Program-made: the position numbers and the translations under genes
Part shown: positions 1 through 8,738 of the stretch, one piece after another
Layout of the letters: each line of letters begins with the position of its first letter
Position numbering within the stretch: the stretch's first letter is position 1
Notes under the pieces: model-generated
Told to the model about the DNA's origin: nothing
Database searches by the model: none
The model's input: only the letters and a program-made list of their open reading frames with translations
From: Actinoplanes teichomyceticus ATCC 31121
GTDB taxonomy: Bacteria; Actinomycetota; Actinomycetes; Mycobacteriales; Micromonosporaceae
Reading direction: 5' to 3'
Assembly (NCBI RefSeq): GCF_003711105.1
Contig: NZ_CP023865.1
Coordinates: 7,299,001 to 7,363,000 of the forward strand
Length of the DNA: 64,000 nt

Positions 1-2
1 CG

Positions 3-746
3 GCCGCGGTCCTGGCGCTGGTCCTGATCGACCTCCCGGCGATGCTGACCATGTACGCCGTGCCCGGCGACGAGCTGGTCACCGTCCTGCAGTTCGTGCC
101 GGTGGCGGCGGCCTCGGTGGTGGCCGGGCTGGCCGGGCGGCTGAGCCGGCTGCTGGACCGGGTCGCGCTGGGCGGCGACGTCCGGCTGCGCCAGGAGCGG
201 GCGACGCTGTTCAGCAACGCCGACGCCCTGCTGCGCCGGCGGGAGCAGCGGCGGCTCAGCGACCTCGGCGAGCCGGAGTTCCTGCGGTTGACCCGCCGGG
301 CGCTGGCCGACTTCAACGACCTGAACCGCCTGGCGCGCAGCCCGCTGACCGATCTGCCGATGGTCGCCCGGCGGATCGCCGGACGGGGCGACGACCAGCC
401 CCGGGCCCGCGCCCGGGAGCTGCGGGCGGTGCTGCGCGAGCAGGTGTCGGGACTGCGGCCGCCGGGTCCGTTCAGCACCGCCGACGACTGGCGGTACTAC
501 AACACGCTGCAGTTCTGCGGGGTGCTCGGGCTGAACCCGTACTCGCGGCGGCAGCGGCTGGACGGGCTGAGCCGGGAGGCGCGGATGGCCGTCGACTGGT
601 TCCGCCGGAACGTGCCGCGCGACACCATGCGGCAGTGGCACCGGGAGGCGGCGATGCTGGTCGCCGGCGGGCTCTGGGAGGCGCTCGCCCAGGACAGCTC
701 CCTTTCCAGCGATAGATCACGACACGCAATGACTAATCCGTCGTAG
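3..746 (+). CDS. membrane protein, 5' end outside window (partial)
   Basis: The reading frame is open from the first bases of the window and strongly hydrophobic, so the gene very probably begins upstream. An internal ATG at 42 is possible but would cut into a membrane segment. Two hydrophobic stretches (codons at about 3-60 and 80-145) are followed by about 190 residues rich in Arg, Leu and Asp that look cytoplasmic and mainly helical. I recognise no family. The next gene begins 47 nt downstream on the same strand behind its own candidate promoter. A shared role with the FtsK-type ATPase is suggested only by proximity. Confidence 0.6.
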   Translation, partial: AAVLALVLIDLPAMLTMYAVPGDELVTVLQFVPVAAASVVAGLAGRLSRLLDRVALGGDVRLRQERATLFSNADALLRRREQRRLSDLGEPEFLRLTRRALADFNDLNRLARSPLTDLPMVARRIAGRGDDQPRARARELRAVLREQVSGLRPPGPFSTADDWRYYNTLQFCGVLGLNPYSRRQRLDGLSREARMAVDWFRRNVPRDTMRQWHREAAMLVAGGLWEALAQDSSLSSDRSRHAMTNPS

Positions 747-760
747 TGGTGGAAAATCGC

Positions 761-793
761 TAAAATCCCCCCACATGGATTCCGGGGGTACGC
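761..793 (+). promoter_or_regulatory. candidate promoter and RBS of the FtsK-type gene
   Basis: TAAAAT at 761-766 is an unusually A/T-rich hexamer for this DNA and resembles a -10 box. GGGGG at 784-788 lies 5 nt before the GTG start at 794 and could act as Shine-Dalgarno sequence. No convincing -35 box is seen. Confidence 0.4.
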
Positions 794-3397
794 GTGGGTA
801 GTCACCGCAACGCGCTGGTCGCCGCGGTCCGGCAGGAGCTGGCCGAGGCCCGCGGGTCCGCCCGTGCGGTGCTGGCCGCCGCGGAGTCGGCACGGGGCGA
901 GGCGCAGCACCGGCGGCGGCTGGTCCGCGACGCGTACGCCACCTGCCTGACCCAGCTCGCCGCCGCCCGCGAAGCCGCCCGCGACGACATCCAGCGGCGC
1001 TACCGCGGCGAGACCACCCGGCTCGCCGGGCACCTGCGCGGACTGGCCACCTCCAGCGCCACCGGCGCGGCGGGCGCGCCGTGGCGGCTGTGGTCGCCCA
1101 GTGAACCGGAGCGGGGCAGCCGGCCCGGCCTGCTGCGGATCGGCGCGATCACGTTCGAGGACACCACCGCGCTGCCCGCCCTGATCCCGCTGCTCGACGC
1201 GGCGCACCTGCACGTGTCCGGTCCGTCCCCGGCGGTCGACGACCTGATCGCCGGGGTGCTGCTGCGCGCGCTGGGCAGCACCCGGCCCGGCGACGTGCAG
1301 CTGACCGTGTACGACCCGGAGAACCTGGGCGGCACACTCGCCCCGTTCGCGCCGCTCAACCCCACCTTCGTCGGGCCGGGCGGGCTCGGATCGCTGCTCG
1401 ACGAGCTGGCCGAGCACATCCTGCGGGTGCACGAGTCGCTCGGCGGGCAGTACCCGACGCTGGCCGACCTGGTCGCCGCCCGGCCCGGCCCGCGACCGGA
1501 GCCGTGGCGTCTCGTGGTGCTGCTCGCCGACCGGGCCACCACGGTCGAGATGACCGCGTCGCAGCGGGCGCAACTGGGCCGGATCGTCCGTACCGGGGTG
1601 GCCTGCGGGGTACACCTGGTGGTCCGCGGCCTGGAGCTGGACGACGACCCGACGGTGGAACGGATCGTGGTGCGCGACCAGACCGCCACCTGCGACTCGC
1701 TCGGTCGCCTGGAGATCCGGCTGGACCCGCCGCCACCGCCGGAACGGATCGCGGCGTTCGGCCGCAGCACCGCGGAACGGATGCGGTCCGGCGCGGGCCC
1801 CGCCCGGCTGGCCGACCTGGAGCCGGCCAAGTACTGGACCGAGTCCTCGCTGCACGGCCTGCTCGCCCCGATCGGTGACAGCACCGACGGCACGCTGGTC
1901 GAGGTGCCGCTCGGCGACGACCCACCGCACGCGCTGATCGGCGGCCCGTCCGGCTCCGGCAAGACCAACCTGATCCACACCTGGCTGGGTTCGCTGGCCA
2001 CCCGGTACGGCCCCGAGGAGCTGGCCCTCTACCTGCTCGACTTCAAGGAGGGGGTGTCGTTCGCCCGGTACGCCGCCGGCCCCCGCGACCCGAGCTGGCT
2101 TCCCCAGGTACGGCTGGCCGGGATCAACGTCAACGGCGACCGTGAGTTCGGCCTGGCCATGCTCCGGCACCTGGGCGAGGAGCTGCGCACCCGCGCGCAG
2201 GCGGCGAAACGCTGCGATGCCGGCAGGCTGGCCGAGCTGCGCGCCGAGGACCCGACCGGGCACTGGCCCCGGATCGTCGCGGTCATCGACGAGTTCCCGG
2301 TGCTGCTGTCCGGCCGGGACGCGGTCGCCGACGAGGCGGCCGACCTGGTCGAGGACCTCGCCCGGCGGGGCCGGTCCCAGGGCATCCACCTGGTGCTCGC
2401 CTCCGAGGACGCGGCCGGGATCCAGGCCCTGTGCGGACGTCCCGGGCTGATCGCCCCGTTCACCCTGCGGATCGCGCTGCCCAAGGCACGCCGGGTCCTG
2501 GCCGACGACAACCTGGCGGCCGCGGTCATCCCGCGCTATCACGCGGTGGTCAACACCGAGTCCGGGATGTCCGGGGCGAACCGGATCGTCCGGCTGCCGG
2601 ACGCCGGCGACCGGACCGGGTGGCGCGCGTTGCAGCGCCGGCTGTGGCGGATGCGGCCGACCGGCTGCGAGGAACCGAGGCTGTTCGACGGCGACGCGGT
2701 GCCCCGGCTGCCGGCCGCGCTACGGCCCGCCGGGCGGGTGCCCGATGCGAACACCCCGGTCGGCTCGTCACCCGGAGCCGTGCTCGGCGAGCGCATCGAC
2801 GTGGCCGCCCAGCCGGCCCGGTTCCGGCTCGGGCGGATGCCCGGGCGCAACCTGGCGGTGCTCGGCACCCGTACCGAAGAGGCGTGTGACGTGCTGGCCG
2901 CCGCCGCGCTCAGCCTGGCCGCCCAGGGCCCGGCCCACTTCAGCGTGATCTGCCTGGAGCCGGGCGCGTCGCACTCCGCCGCGCGGCTGTTCGCCGAGCT
3001 GCCCTCGGCCGACTGGTACGACGCCACCGACGTCCACTTCGACCTGCCGGCCCGCGACATTCCGCACTACGTGCTCGGGTACGCCCTGGACGCCGCCGCG
3101 CGGCCGGGTCTGCGAACCCTGCTCGCCGACGGCCCGGAACAGCGCGTGCACGTGCTCGGCTGGTGGCGTTCGGTGCCCCGGCTGCGGGACACCCTGGGCG
3201 GGATCGGCGCCCGCTTCGACTCGATCGGCGCCTGGGTGGCGCTCGACGTGCCCGGGGCCGATCTGACCCCGCTGCACCCGCAACCCGGCGGCCCGGTGTG
3301 GTACCCGCGGACCCGCCGGGCGCTGTTCTTCGACCGCTCGGTGCACCGCACCCCGGAAGTGATCATCCCGTACGAGGTGAACAGTGACCACACGTGA
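794..3397 (+). CDS. FtsK/SpoIIIE-type ATPase with N-terminal coiled coil
   Basis: This 867-residue protein starts at GTG. Residues 1-90 are Ala/Arg/Glu-rich and predicted coiled coil. Residues 95-350 look like a degenerate RecA-fold domain without a P-loop. The active ATPase domain follows, with Walker A GGPSGSGKT (383-391), LDFKEG (415-420), Walker B IVAVIDE (494-500) and the FtsK-like stretch GIHLVLASE near 530. A third, P-loop-less domain appears to occupy the C-terminus. A degenerate-active-degenerate series recalls EccC of type VII secretion, but no other secretion gene is present. No membrane segment is seen in it. The downstream partner overlaps by 14 nt and is membrane-bound. DNA or protein translocation is the family role, and the substrate is unknown. 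Confidence 0.8.
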   Translation: MGSHRNALVAAVRQELAEARGSARAVLAAAESARGEAQHRRRLVRDAYATCLTQLAAAREAARDDIQRRYRGETTRLAGHLRGLATSSATGAAGAPWRLWSPSEPERGSRPGLLRIGAITFEDTTALPALIPLLDAAHLHVSGPSPAVDDLIAGVLLRALGSTRPGDVQLTVYDPENLGGTLAPFAPLNPTFVGPGGLGSLLDELAEHILRVHESLGGQYPTLADLVAARPGPRPEPWRLVVLLADRATTVEMTASQRAQLGRIVRTGVACGVHLVVRGLELDDDPTVERIVVRDQTATCDSLGRLEIRLDPPPPPERIAAFGRSTAERMRSGAGPARLADLEPAKYWTESSLHGLLAPIGDSTDGTLVEVPLGDDPPHALIGGPSGSGKTNLIHTWLGSLATRYGPEELALYLLDFKEGVSFARYAAGPRDPSWLPQVRLAGINVNGDREFGLAMLRHLGEELRTRAQAAKRCDAGRLAELRAEDPTGHWPRIVAVIDEFPVLLSGRDAVADEAADLVEDLARRGRSQGIHLVLASEDAAGIQALCGRPGLIAPFTLRIALPKARRVLADDNLAAAVIPRYHAVVNTESGMSGANRIVRLPDAGDRTGWRALQRRLWRMRPTGCEEPRLFDGDAVPRLPAALRPAGRVPDANTPVGSSPGAVLGERIDVAAQPARFRLGRMPGRNLAVLGTRTEEACDVLAAAALSLAAQGPAHFSVICLEPGASHSAARLFAELPSADWYDATDVHFDLPARDIPHYVLGYALDAAARPGLRTLLADGPEQRVHVLGWWRSVPRLRDTLGGIGARFDSIGAWVALDVPGADLTPLHPQPGGPVWYPRTRRALFFDRSVHRTPEVIIPYEVNSDHT

Positions 3398-4139
3398 CCG
3401 GCAGCCGCCCAGCCGCGACTACCAGCTGATGGTGAGCGCCCTCGCCGAGGTGAACCGGCGGCGCGACGCCGAACTCGACGAGGCGGAACAGGCGTACCAG
3501 GACAGCGCGGCCCGGGCCGCCGGCGAACTGGCCCGTGCCGAGAACGACGCGCTCGCCGCGGACCGCTGGGCGGGCGCCGCCGCGGCCCAGGTGCTGGACG
3601 TCGACCGGGAGGCGGCCCGGCTGTGGGACCAGCTGCGCCGGGCCGGCGGCCTGCGGGTCCGGGCGCTCGGCGAGGTGCCCGAACCCGCCCCGGTGGAAGC
3701 CCTCCCCCGGGTCGCCCTGCAGCGGCGGCCCTCCGACGACCTCGACAGCCCCGGGCACGGCCGCCAGTCACCGCGCGTGCTGCTGGCCCGCGCCGCCGAC
3801 CGCATCGACGAGCGCTACCGGCCCGGCGCCCGGCGTCCGCTGCCGCGCTGGTTGCTGCCCCTGCTCCCGCTGATCGGCGCGGCCATCTCGGCGCTGGCCG
3901 GCCTGGTCGCCGCCGGCCTGGTCACTTTCGGCCATCAGGCGCTCTGGGGCGGCGCGGTGATCCGCGGCCTGGGCTGGCTCGCCTTCGTGCTCGCCCCGTC
4001 GGCGGGCGTCCCGGTCGCGGCGGTGCTGGCGCACCGCCGGCTCCACGCCCGCCTGGACATCGGCGGCATCGGGCTGACGCTGCTCGGCGGCATGGTGGCG
4101 GCGACGCTGCTCTCGCTCTCCTTCGCCGGCACGCGCTGA
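3384..4139 (+). CDS. coiled-coil protein with C-terminal membrane segments
   Basis: A GTG start at 3384 lies inside the end of the ATPase gene, with GAGG just upstream, so the two are probably translationally coupled. Of 251 residues, about 1-100 are charged and Ala-rich (predicted coiled coil). Residues about 100-155 are a Pro/Arg linker. The C-terminal third has three hydrophobic stretches around 158-180, 190-215 and 228-247. I recognise no family. The simplest reading is a membrane anchor or adaptor for the soluble FtsK-type ATPase, which is inference from the overlap and the complementary architecture. Confidence 0.7.
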   Translation: MTTRDRQPPSRDYQLMVSALAEVNRRRDAELDEAEQAYQDSAARAAGELARAENDALAADRWAGAAAAQVLDVDREAARLWDQLRRAGGLRVRALGEVPEPAPVEALPRVALQRRPSDDLDSPGHGRQSPRVLLARAADRIDERYRPGARRPLPRWLLPLLPLIGAAISALAGLVAAGLVTFGHQALWGGAVIRGLGWLAFVLAPSAGVPVAAVLAHRRLHARLDIGGIGLTLLGGMVAATLLSLSFAGTR

Positions 4140-4341
4140 CCGGGCGCCGCGCGGCCCCGCCGCCCGGCGCGGCGGGTGCCGGCGCGGAGCCGTCCCCACC
4201 CGAAACAGCCACCAGCACCAGCCGACGCCGCTGAGCTGGTGCCCAGGATGGTTATTCCGCCACCGAAACAACCCCAGCACCGGTTATGGGGCTTTTCCGG
4301 GCGTACCGGATCGGCGGCTTTTCGTCCGGGGTCGAGGGGGC

Positions 4342-5190
4342 TCAGTAGCTGTAGAAGCCCTTGCCGGTCTTGCGGCCCAGGTCGCCCGCGGTGACCATGC
4401 GCTGGAGGAGCTCCGGCGGGAAGAACTTCTCGTCCTGGGTGTCGCGGTAAATGTTGCCGGCCGCGTTCAGCATCACGTCCAGGCCGGTCAGGTCGACGGT
4501 GGCGAGCGGCCCCATGGCGTGACCGAAGCCGAGCTTCATGACCGTGTCCAGGTCGGCGGCGGAGACGACGCCCGACTCGACCAGCTTGATGGCCTCGACC
4601 AGCAGCGCGGAGAACAGGCGGTTGGAGACGAAACCGGCCACGTCGCGCTTGACCTCGACGCAGGTCTTGCCGACACCCTCGGCGAAGTCGCGGGCGGCGG
4701 ACATGGTCCGGTCGGCGGTCTGGTAGCCGCGGACCAGCTCGACGAGCTTCATCATCGGGACCGGGGAGAAGAAGTGGATGCCGACCACCGACTCCGGCCG
4801 GGAGGTGACAGCGGCGATCTGGGTGATCGGGATGGCCGAGGTGTTCGTGCCCAGCACCGCGCCGGCCTTGCAGATCTTGTCCAGCTGCCGGAAGACGTCG
4901 TGCTTGGCCTCGACCTTCTCGAAGATCGCCTCGACCACGATGTCGGCCTCGGCGACCGCGTCCATGTCGGTGGTCGGGGTGATCCGGCCGAGGGTGGCCT
5001 CGACCTCCTCCTCGGCGATCTTGCCCTTGGCCGCGAAGCGGGACAGCGAGTCACTGATCGCGCCGAGGCCGCGCTTGAGCGAGGCGTCGTCGACGTCCCG
5101 CATGGTGACCTGCCAGCCTGCCTGCGCCGAGACCTGGGCGATGCCGGAACCCATCAATCCGGAACCGATGACCGCGAGACGACCCGCCAT
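4342..5190 (-). CDS. hbd: 3-hydroxybutyryl-CoA dehydrogenase
   Basis: This NAD-dependent enzyme oxidises 3-hydroxyacyl-CoA to 3-oxoacyl-CoA in fatty acid or aromatic degradation, or runs in reverse in butyrate/PHB-type metabolism. The 282-residue protein opens with the Rossmann motif VIGSGLMGSGIAQ. It contains the family signature around GIHFFSPVPMMKLVE and ends with the C-terminal dimerisation domain and GRKTGKGFYSY. The ATG at 5190 is chosen because AAGGAG (minus strand, 5197-5202) precedes it by 6 nt. An ATG 24 nt upstream has no such site. The gene stands alone. Equivalent actinobacterial genes are named fadB2 or paaH, and the substrate chain length cannot be told from sequence. Confidence 0.93.
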   Translation of the reverse strand: MAGRLAVIGSGLMGSGIAQVSAQAGWQVTMRDVDDASLKRGLGAISDSLSRFAAKGKIAEEEVEATLGRITPTTDMDAVAEADIVVEAIFEKVEAKHDVFRQLDKICKAGAVLGTNTSAIPITQIAAVTSRPESVVGIHFFSPVPMMKLVELVRGYQTADRTMSAARDFAEGVGKTCVEVKRDVAGFVSNRLFSALLVEAIKLVESGVVSAADLDTVMKLGFGHAMGPLATVDLTGLDVMLNAAGNIYRDTQDEKFFPPELLQRMVTAGDLGRKTGKGFYSY

Positions 5191-5312
5191 GCTCCACTCC
5201 TTCGCTAGAGGCATCTGGGAGTCTAGCGGGGTTACTTAACGGAAACTAAGGACGCCTGCCCGATCGGGTCGAATCGCCGGCAATCAGCGATCCGCGGTGT
5301 CAGACTGTGCCC

Positions 5313-5684
5313 ATGGCCACGAGCGACGGCTGGTACCTCATCGGACCGCTGATCGCCGTCGGTCTGGTCGGCTTTCTCGGCGCCGTGTTCTGGCGCATGG
5401 GCCTGCAACCCACCGGCCCCCTGGACTCCGAGCCGCCGCGGGACGGCTACGCGGACGGTTTGGCGATCTTCGGAGAGCGCGCGGAGCAGGATGACTACGG
5501 CCTGCTCCGGCCGGCCGCGGTCACCGGCGGGCCCGAGGTCGCCGACGAGATCCGGCGGCTGCTGTCCGAGGCGGGCATCCGCGCCACCCGGGCGATCCGG
5601 CGCGACGGCCGGGTGTCCGTCCTGGTCTTCGCCGAGCAGGTGGAGCAGGCGCGGCGCCTGGTCGGCGACTCACCGTTCCGCTGA
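5313..5684 (+). CDS. small single-pass membrane protein
   Basis: The 123-residue protein has one hydrophobic segment near residues 8-27. A cytoplasmic domain ends in a pattern (a helix with VADEIRRLLSEAGI, then VSVLVF, then a helix) like the DUF2007 putative signal-transducing fold. The homology is tentative. The ATG at 5313 has no Shine-Dalgarno sequence, but CAGACT lies exactly 6 nt upstream, where a leaderless -10 box would sit. A GTG at 5307 is the alternative start. It converges with murA across a repeat region. Confidence 0.7.
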   Translation: MATSDGWYLIGPLIAVGLVGFLGAVFWRMGLQPTGPLDSEPPRDGYADGLAIFGERAEQDDYGLLRPAAVTGGPEVADEIRRLLSEAGIRATRAIRRDGRVSVLVFAEQVEQARRLVGDSPFR

Positions 5685-5782
5685 CCGGCCCGCCCGGAAC
5701 GCAGGCCGACCGGCCCGGCCAGAAGGCACGCCGACCGACCCGCCCGGAAAGCGGGCCGACCGACCCGCCCGGAAGGCGGCCA
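5683..5782. repeat. four tandem copies of a 25-nt GC-rich unit
   Basis: Four units lie head to tail at 5683-5707, 5708-5732, 5733-5757 and 5758-5782. Each begins GACCGRCCCG and carries a GAA core near its middle, with up to several differences between copies. The array starts on the stop codon of the small membrane protein and fills most of the gap to the convergent murA end. The unit length is not a multiple of three and the array is not part of a plausible gene. Confidence 0.75.
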
Positions 5783-5868
5783 GCCGCAGCACCCCGACCT
5801 GGCCAGAAGCAGGCAGTCGCGGCACCCCGGCCCGCCGAGGGACCTGGCAGGCGCGGCACCCGGCCTGC

Positions 5869-7158
5869 TCAGAAGTCGAAGGTCGGCTCCGGCACGTCGG
5901 TGCGCTCCACCTCGACACCGAGCCGGGACAGGTCGGCGACGAAGTCCGGGTAGCCGCGGTCGATGTGGTGCACCTCGCCCACCTCGGTCACCCCGTCCGC
6001 ACACAGCCCGGCGATGACCAGGCCCGCACCGGCCCGGATGTCGGTGGCCCGCACCGGCGCGCCGGAGAGCCGCTCCCGGCCGTTGACCACCGCGTGGTGC
6101 CCGTCGGTACGGATGTCCGCTCCCAGCCGTACCATCTCGTTCACGAACATGAAGCGCCCGTCGAAGATGTTCTCGGTGATCAGCGACGAGCCCTCGGCCA
6201 CCGACGCCAGCCCGATCGCCATCGGCAGCAGGTCGGTGGCGAAACCCGGGTACGGCAGCGTGACGATGTCGACGTGCCGGGGCCGCTCGGTCATCCGTAC
6301 CCGGAACCGGTTGTCCCCGGGCTCGACGGTCGCTCCGGCCGCCACCAGCTTGTCCAGCGCGATGTCCAGGAACTCCGGCCGCACCCCGTGCACGGTCACG
6401 TCACCACGGGTCATCGCCGCGCCGTACGCCCAGGTCCCGCCGACGATCCGGTCACCGATCGTGGTGTGCCGCACCGGTTGGAGCGGCCCGTCCACGCCCT
6501 CGATGACCAGCGTCGACGTGCCCGCCCCGGTGATCCGGGCGCCCATCGCGACGAGCATCTCGCAGATGTCCACGATCTCCGGTTCCCGGGCGGCGTTGTC
6601 GATCTCCGTGACGCCCTTCGCCAGCACCGCCGCCATCAGCAGGTTCTCGGTCGCGCCCACGCTCGGGAAGTCCAGCCAGATCTTGGTGCCGCGCAGCCCG
6701 GCCGGAGCCGAGGCGATCACGAACCCGTGCTCGTTGGAGATCTCCGCGCCCATCCGGGCCAGGCCGGACACGTGCATGTCCAGGCCGCGGGAACCGATCA
6801 TGTCGCCGCCCGGCAGGGCCACCCGGACGTAGCCGCGGCGGGCCAGCAGCGGGCCCAGCACGCAGATCGACGCGCGCAGCCGGCGCACCAGGTCGTAGTC
6901 GGCCTCCGCGCCCGGCTCCAGCGGCACGTCGATCGCCGCCTCGGTGCCGCTCAGCGTCACGTCGCAGCCGAGCCGGCGGAGCACCTCCGCCATGATCGCG
7001 ATGTCGGTGATCCGGGGCACGTTGGAGACCACGCTGCGCCCCTCGCCGAGCAGGGCGACCGCCATCAGCTTGAGCGCCGAGTTCTTCGCGCCACCGACCG
7101 TGACGTCACCGGTGAGCGGTGCGCCGCCCTTCACCCTGATCACATCCACGCGGGCCAT
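5869..7158 (-). CDS. murA: UDP-N-acetylglucosamine 1-carboxyvinyltransferase (MurA)
   Basis: MurA transfers enolpyruvate from PEP to UDP-GlcNAc, the first committed step of peptidoglycan synthesis in the cytoplasm. The 429-residue length is typical. The substrate-binding GGAKNSALK lies at 22-30 and the active-site loop GGDMIGSRG at 117-125. The residue that is Cys115 in E. coli, the target of fosfomycin, is Asp119 here. Asp at this site is known from M. tuberculosis MurA, where it gives intrinsic fosfomycin insensitivity. The gene is divergent from pduO with a 41-nt gap, matching the conserved actinobacterial neighbourhood after the atp operon. Confidence 0.97.
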   Translation of the reverse strand: MARVDVIRVKGGAPLTGDVTVGGAKNSALKLMAVALLGEGRSVVSNVPRITDIAIMAEVLRRLGCDVTLSGTEAAIDVPLEPGAEADYDLVRRLRASICVLGPLLARRGYVRVALPGGDMIGSRGLDMHVSGLARMGAEISNEHGFVIASAPAGLRGTKIWLDFPSVGATENLLMAAVLAKGVTEIDNAAREPEIVDICEMLVAMGARITGAGTSTLVIEGVDGPLQPVRHTTIGDRIVGGTWAYGAAMTRGDVTVHGVRPEFLDIALDKLVAAGATVEPGDNRFRVRMTERPRHVDIVTLPYPGFATDLLPMAIGLASVAEGSSLITENIFDGRFMFVNEMVRLGADIRTDGHHAVVNGRERLSGAPVRATDIRAGAGLVIAGLCADGVTEVGEVHHIDRGYPDFVADLSRLGVEVERTDVPEPTFDF

Positions 7159-7187
7159 CGTATGGTCCGTGACCCAGCCGAACTCCG

Positions 7188-7199
7188 TAGGGTGGGCGC
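7188..7199 (+). promoter_or_regulatory. leaderless -10 box of pduO
   Basis: TAGGGT at 7188-7193 lies exactly 6 nt before the ATG at 7200. This is the spacing expected when transcription starts on the start codon. Confidence 0.55.
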
Positions 7200-7772
7200 A
7201 TGACTGTGCATCTCACCCGCATCTACACCCGTACCGGCGACGCCGGTCAGACCCGGCTGGTCAACAACGAGGTGGCGGCGAAGACCGATCCGCGGATCGC
7301 GGCCTACGCCGACGCGGACGAGTGCAACGCGGCGCTGGGCGTCGCGCTCGCGCTCGGCGCGCTTCCCGACGACGTACGTGAGGTGCTGAGCCGGGTGCAG
7401 AACGACCTCTTCGACCTGGGGGCGGACCTCGGCAACCCGCTGGCGGAGGACCCGCCGTACCCGCCGCTGCGGATCACCGAGGAGTACGTGACGCGGCTGG
7501 AGGGCTGGTGCGACGAGTTCAACGAGCGTCTCGCCGCCCTGGACAGCTTCATCCTGCCGGGTGGCACCCCCGGGGCGGCGCTGCTGCACGTGGCCCGGAC
7601 CGTGGCGCGGCGGGCGGAACGTTCGGCGTGGGCGCTGATCGAGGCCGACCCCGAGCGTACGCCGGTGCTCCCGGCCAAGTACCTCAACCGGCTCTCCGAC
7701 CTGCTGTTCATCCTGTCCCGGGTGGCGAACCCGGACGGCGACGTGAAGTGGGTCCCCGGCGGCTCCCGCTGA
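7200..7772 (+). CDS. pduO: cob(I)alamin adenosyltransferase, PduO type
   Basis: The enzyme transfers the 5'-deoxyadenosyl group of ATP to cob(I)alamin, making adenosylcobalamin for enzymes such as methylmalonyl-CoA mutase. Of 190 residues, the N-terminal ATP-binding TRTGDAG (10-16), the FILPGG turn, the RTVARRAER helix and the C-terminal [14 protein letters not shown] are all diagnostic of the PduO family. The start is an ATG without a Shine-Dalgarno sequence but with an ideally placed -10 box. A homolog also lies beside murA in mycobacteria. No cobalamin riboswitch is visible. Confidence 0.95.
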   Translation: MTVHLTRIYTRTGDAGQTRLVNNEVAAKTDPRIAAYADADECNAALGVALALGALPDDVREVLSRVQNDLFDLGADLGNPLAEDPPYPPLRITEEYVTRLEGWCDEFNERLAALDSFILPGGTPGAALLHVARTVARRAERSAWALIEADPERTPVLPAKYLNRLSDLLFILSRVANPDGDVKWVPGGSR

Positions 7773-7820
7773 CCGGAACAACCCTCGCCCCGGCGCCGCC
7801 GCCCGGCCCCGCGCCCGCGG

Positions 7821-8648
7821 TCACGAGGCCGGAAGCGCCACCCGCAACTCGCCGTCGATGGTGGTCACCGCGTGCCCGGAGAGGTCGACCCGGTCGCCGC
7901 GCAGGGTGAGAAGGACCAGGCCGCCCCGGGACGAGGCCTGATAGCCGGTGAGCGTGGTGCGGCCCAGGCGCTCGCTCCAGTACGGCGTGAGCGCGGTGTG
8001 CGCGCTGCCGGTGACCGGGTCCTCGTTCACCCCTACGGCCGGGCCGAAGAAGCGGGAGACGAAGTCGTATCCGGACGCCGGGTCCTCGGCGAGGGCGGTC
8101 ACGATGACGCCGCGCCGGGTGAGGCGGGCCAGGGCGCCGAGGTCCGGTGTCAGCGCGCGTACGGTCTTCTCGTCGGCCACCTCGGCCAGCACGTCGTCGG
8201 TGTTCGGCCCGGTCCAGCGGCAGCTCAGCAGCTCGGCGCCGAGCGCGGTGGCGAGGGCCGGGTCGACGTCGATCGGGCTGAGTGGGGCGACCGGGAAGTC
8301 CAGCGTGATCAGGCCGTCCGCGGCGACCGTGGCGGTCAGGATGCCGCTGGTGGTGGTGAACCGGACCGGCCCGTCGATCAGGCCGGCCTGGCGCAGCACG
8401 TGCGTGGTGGCGAGGGTGGCGTGCCCGCAGAGCGCGACCTCGGCGGCCGGGGTGAACCAGCGCAGCGCCCAGTCGGCGCCGGCCTCGGGCGAGCGGTGCA
8501 GGAACGCGGTCTCGGAGAGGTTGACCTCGGCGGCCACCCGCTGCATCCAGTCGTCGGCGGGGAAGGCGTCGCCGTCGAGGAGGAGCACGCCGGCCGGGTT
8601 GCCGGCGAAGGGTCGGTCGGTGAAGGCGTCGACGATTCGGATCCGCAT
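7821..8648 (-). CDS. PhzF-family isomerase
   Basis: This 275-residue protein has the diaminopimelate-epimerase-like double fold. NPAG (17-20), the catalytic Glu46 in NLSETAF, the RWFTPAAEVALCGHATLA stretch and the C-terminal NEDPVTGSAH turn are all present. PhzF proper isomerises trans-2,3-dihydro-3-hydroxyanthranilate in phenazine synthesis. Most family members outside phenazine clusters have unknown substrates, and no other phenazine gene is nearby. The gene converges with pduO (48-nt gap) and starts at ATG 8648 with TAGCGT 7 nt upstream. Confidence 0.9.
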   Translation of the reverse strand: MRIRIVDAFTDRPFAGNPAGVLLLDGDAFPADDWMQRVAAEVNLSETAFLHRSPEAGADWALRWFTPAAEVALCGHATLATTHVLRQAGLIDGPVRFTTTSGILTATVAADGLITLDFPVAPLSPIDVDPALATALGAELLSCRWTGPNTDDVLAEVADEKTVRALTPDLGALARLTRRGVIVTALAEDPASGYDFVSRFFGPAVGVNEDPVTGSAHTALTPYWSERLGRTTLTGYQASSRGGLVLLTLRGDRVDLSGHAVTTIDGELRVALPAS

Positions 8649-8661
8649 GGCTGCGACGCTA
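8649..8661 (-). promoter_or_regulatory. leaderless -10 box of the PhzF-family gene
   Basis: On the minus strand TAGCGT (8656-8661) is followed by 7 nt and then the ATG at 8648. There is no space for a ribosome binding site. Confidence 0.5.
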
Positions 8662-8738
8662 GGGCCGCCCGGGGCCGGCCGCCACGGCCAATCGGGAACC
8701 GGTGGTGCGGCGGCCCGCGTCCGGGCCGGCCACCGGGT

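Noticed and set aside
497..2542. A 681-codon minus-strand frame opposite the FtsK-type gene
   Set aside because: It has no motif, its composition is biased, and the plus-strand frame has Walker motifs and a start signal.
7159..7199. Cobalamin riboswitch upstream of pduO
   Set aside because: The divergent gap is only 41 nt and holds a leaderless promoter, far too short for a B12 riboswitch.
7821..8648. Phenazine biosynthesis
   Set aside because: Only a PhzF-family protein is present. No phzA/B, D, E or G partner is in the window, and the family is widespread outside phenazine clusters.
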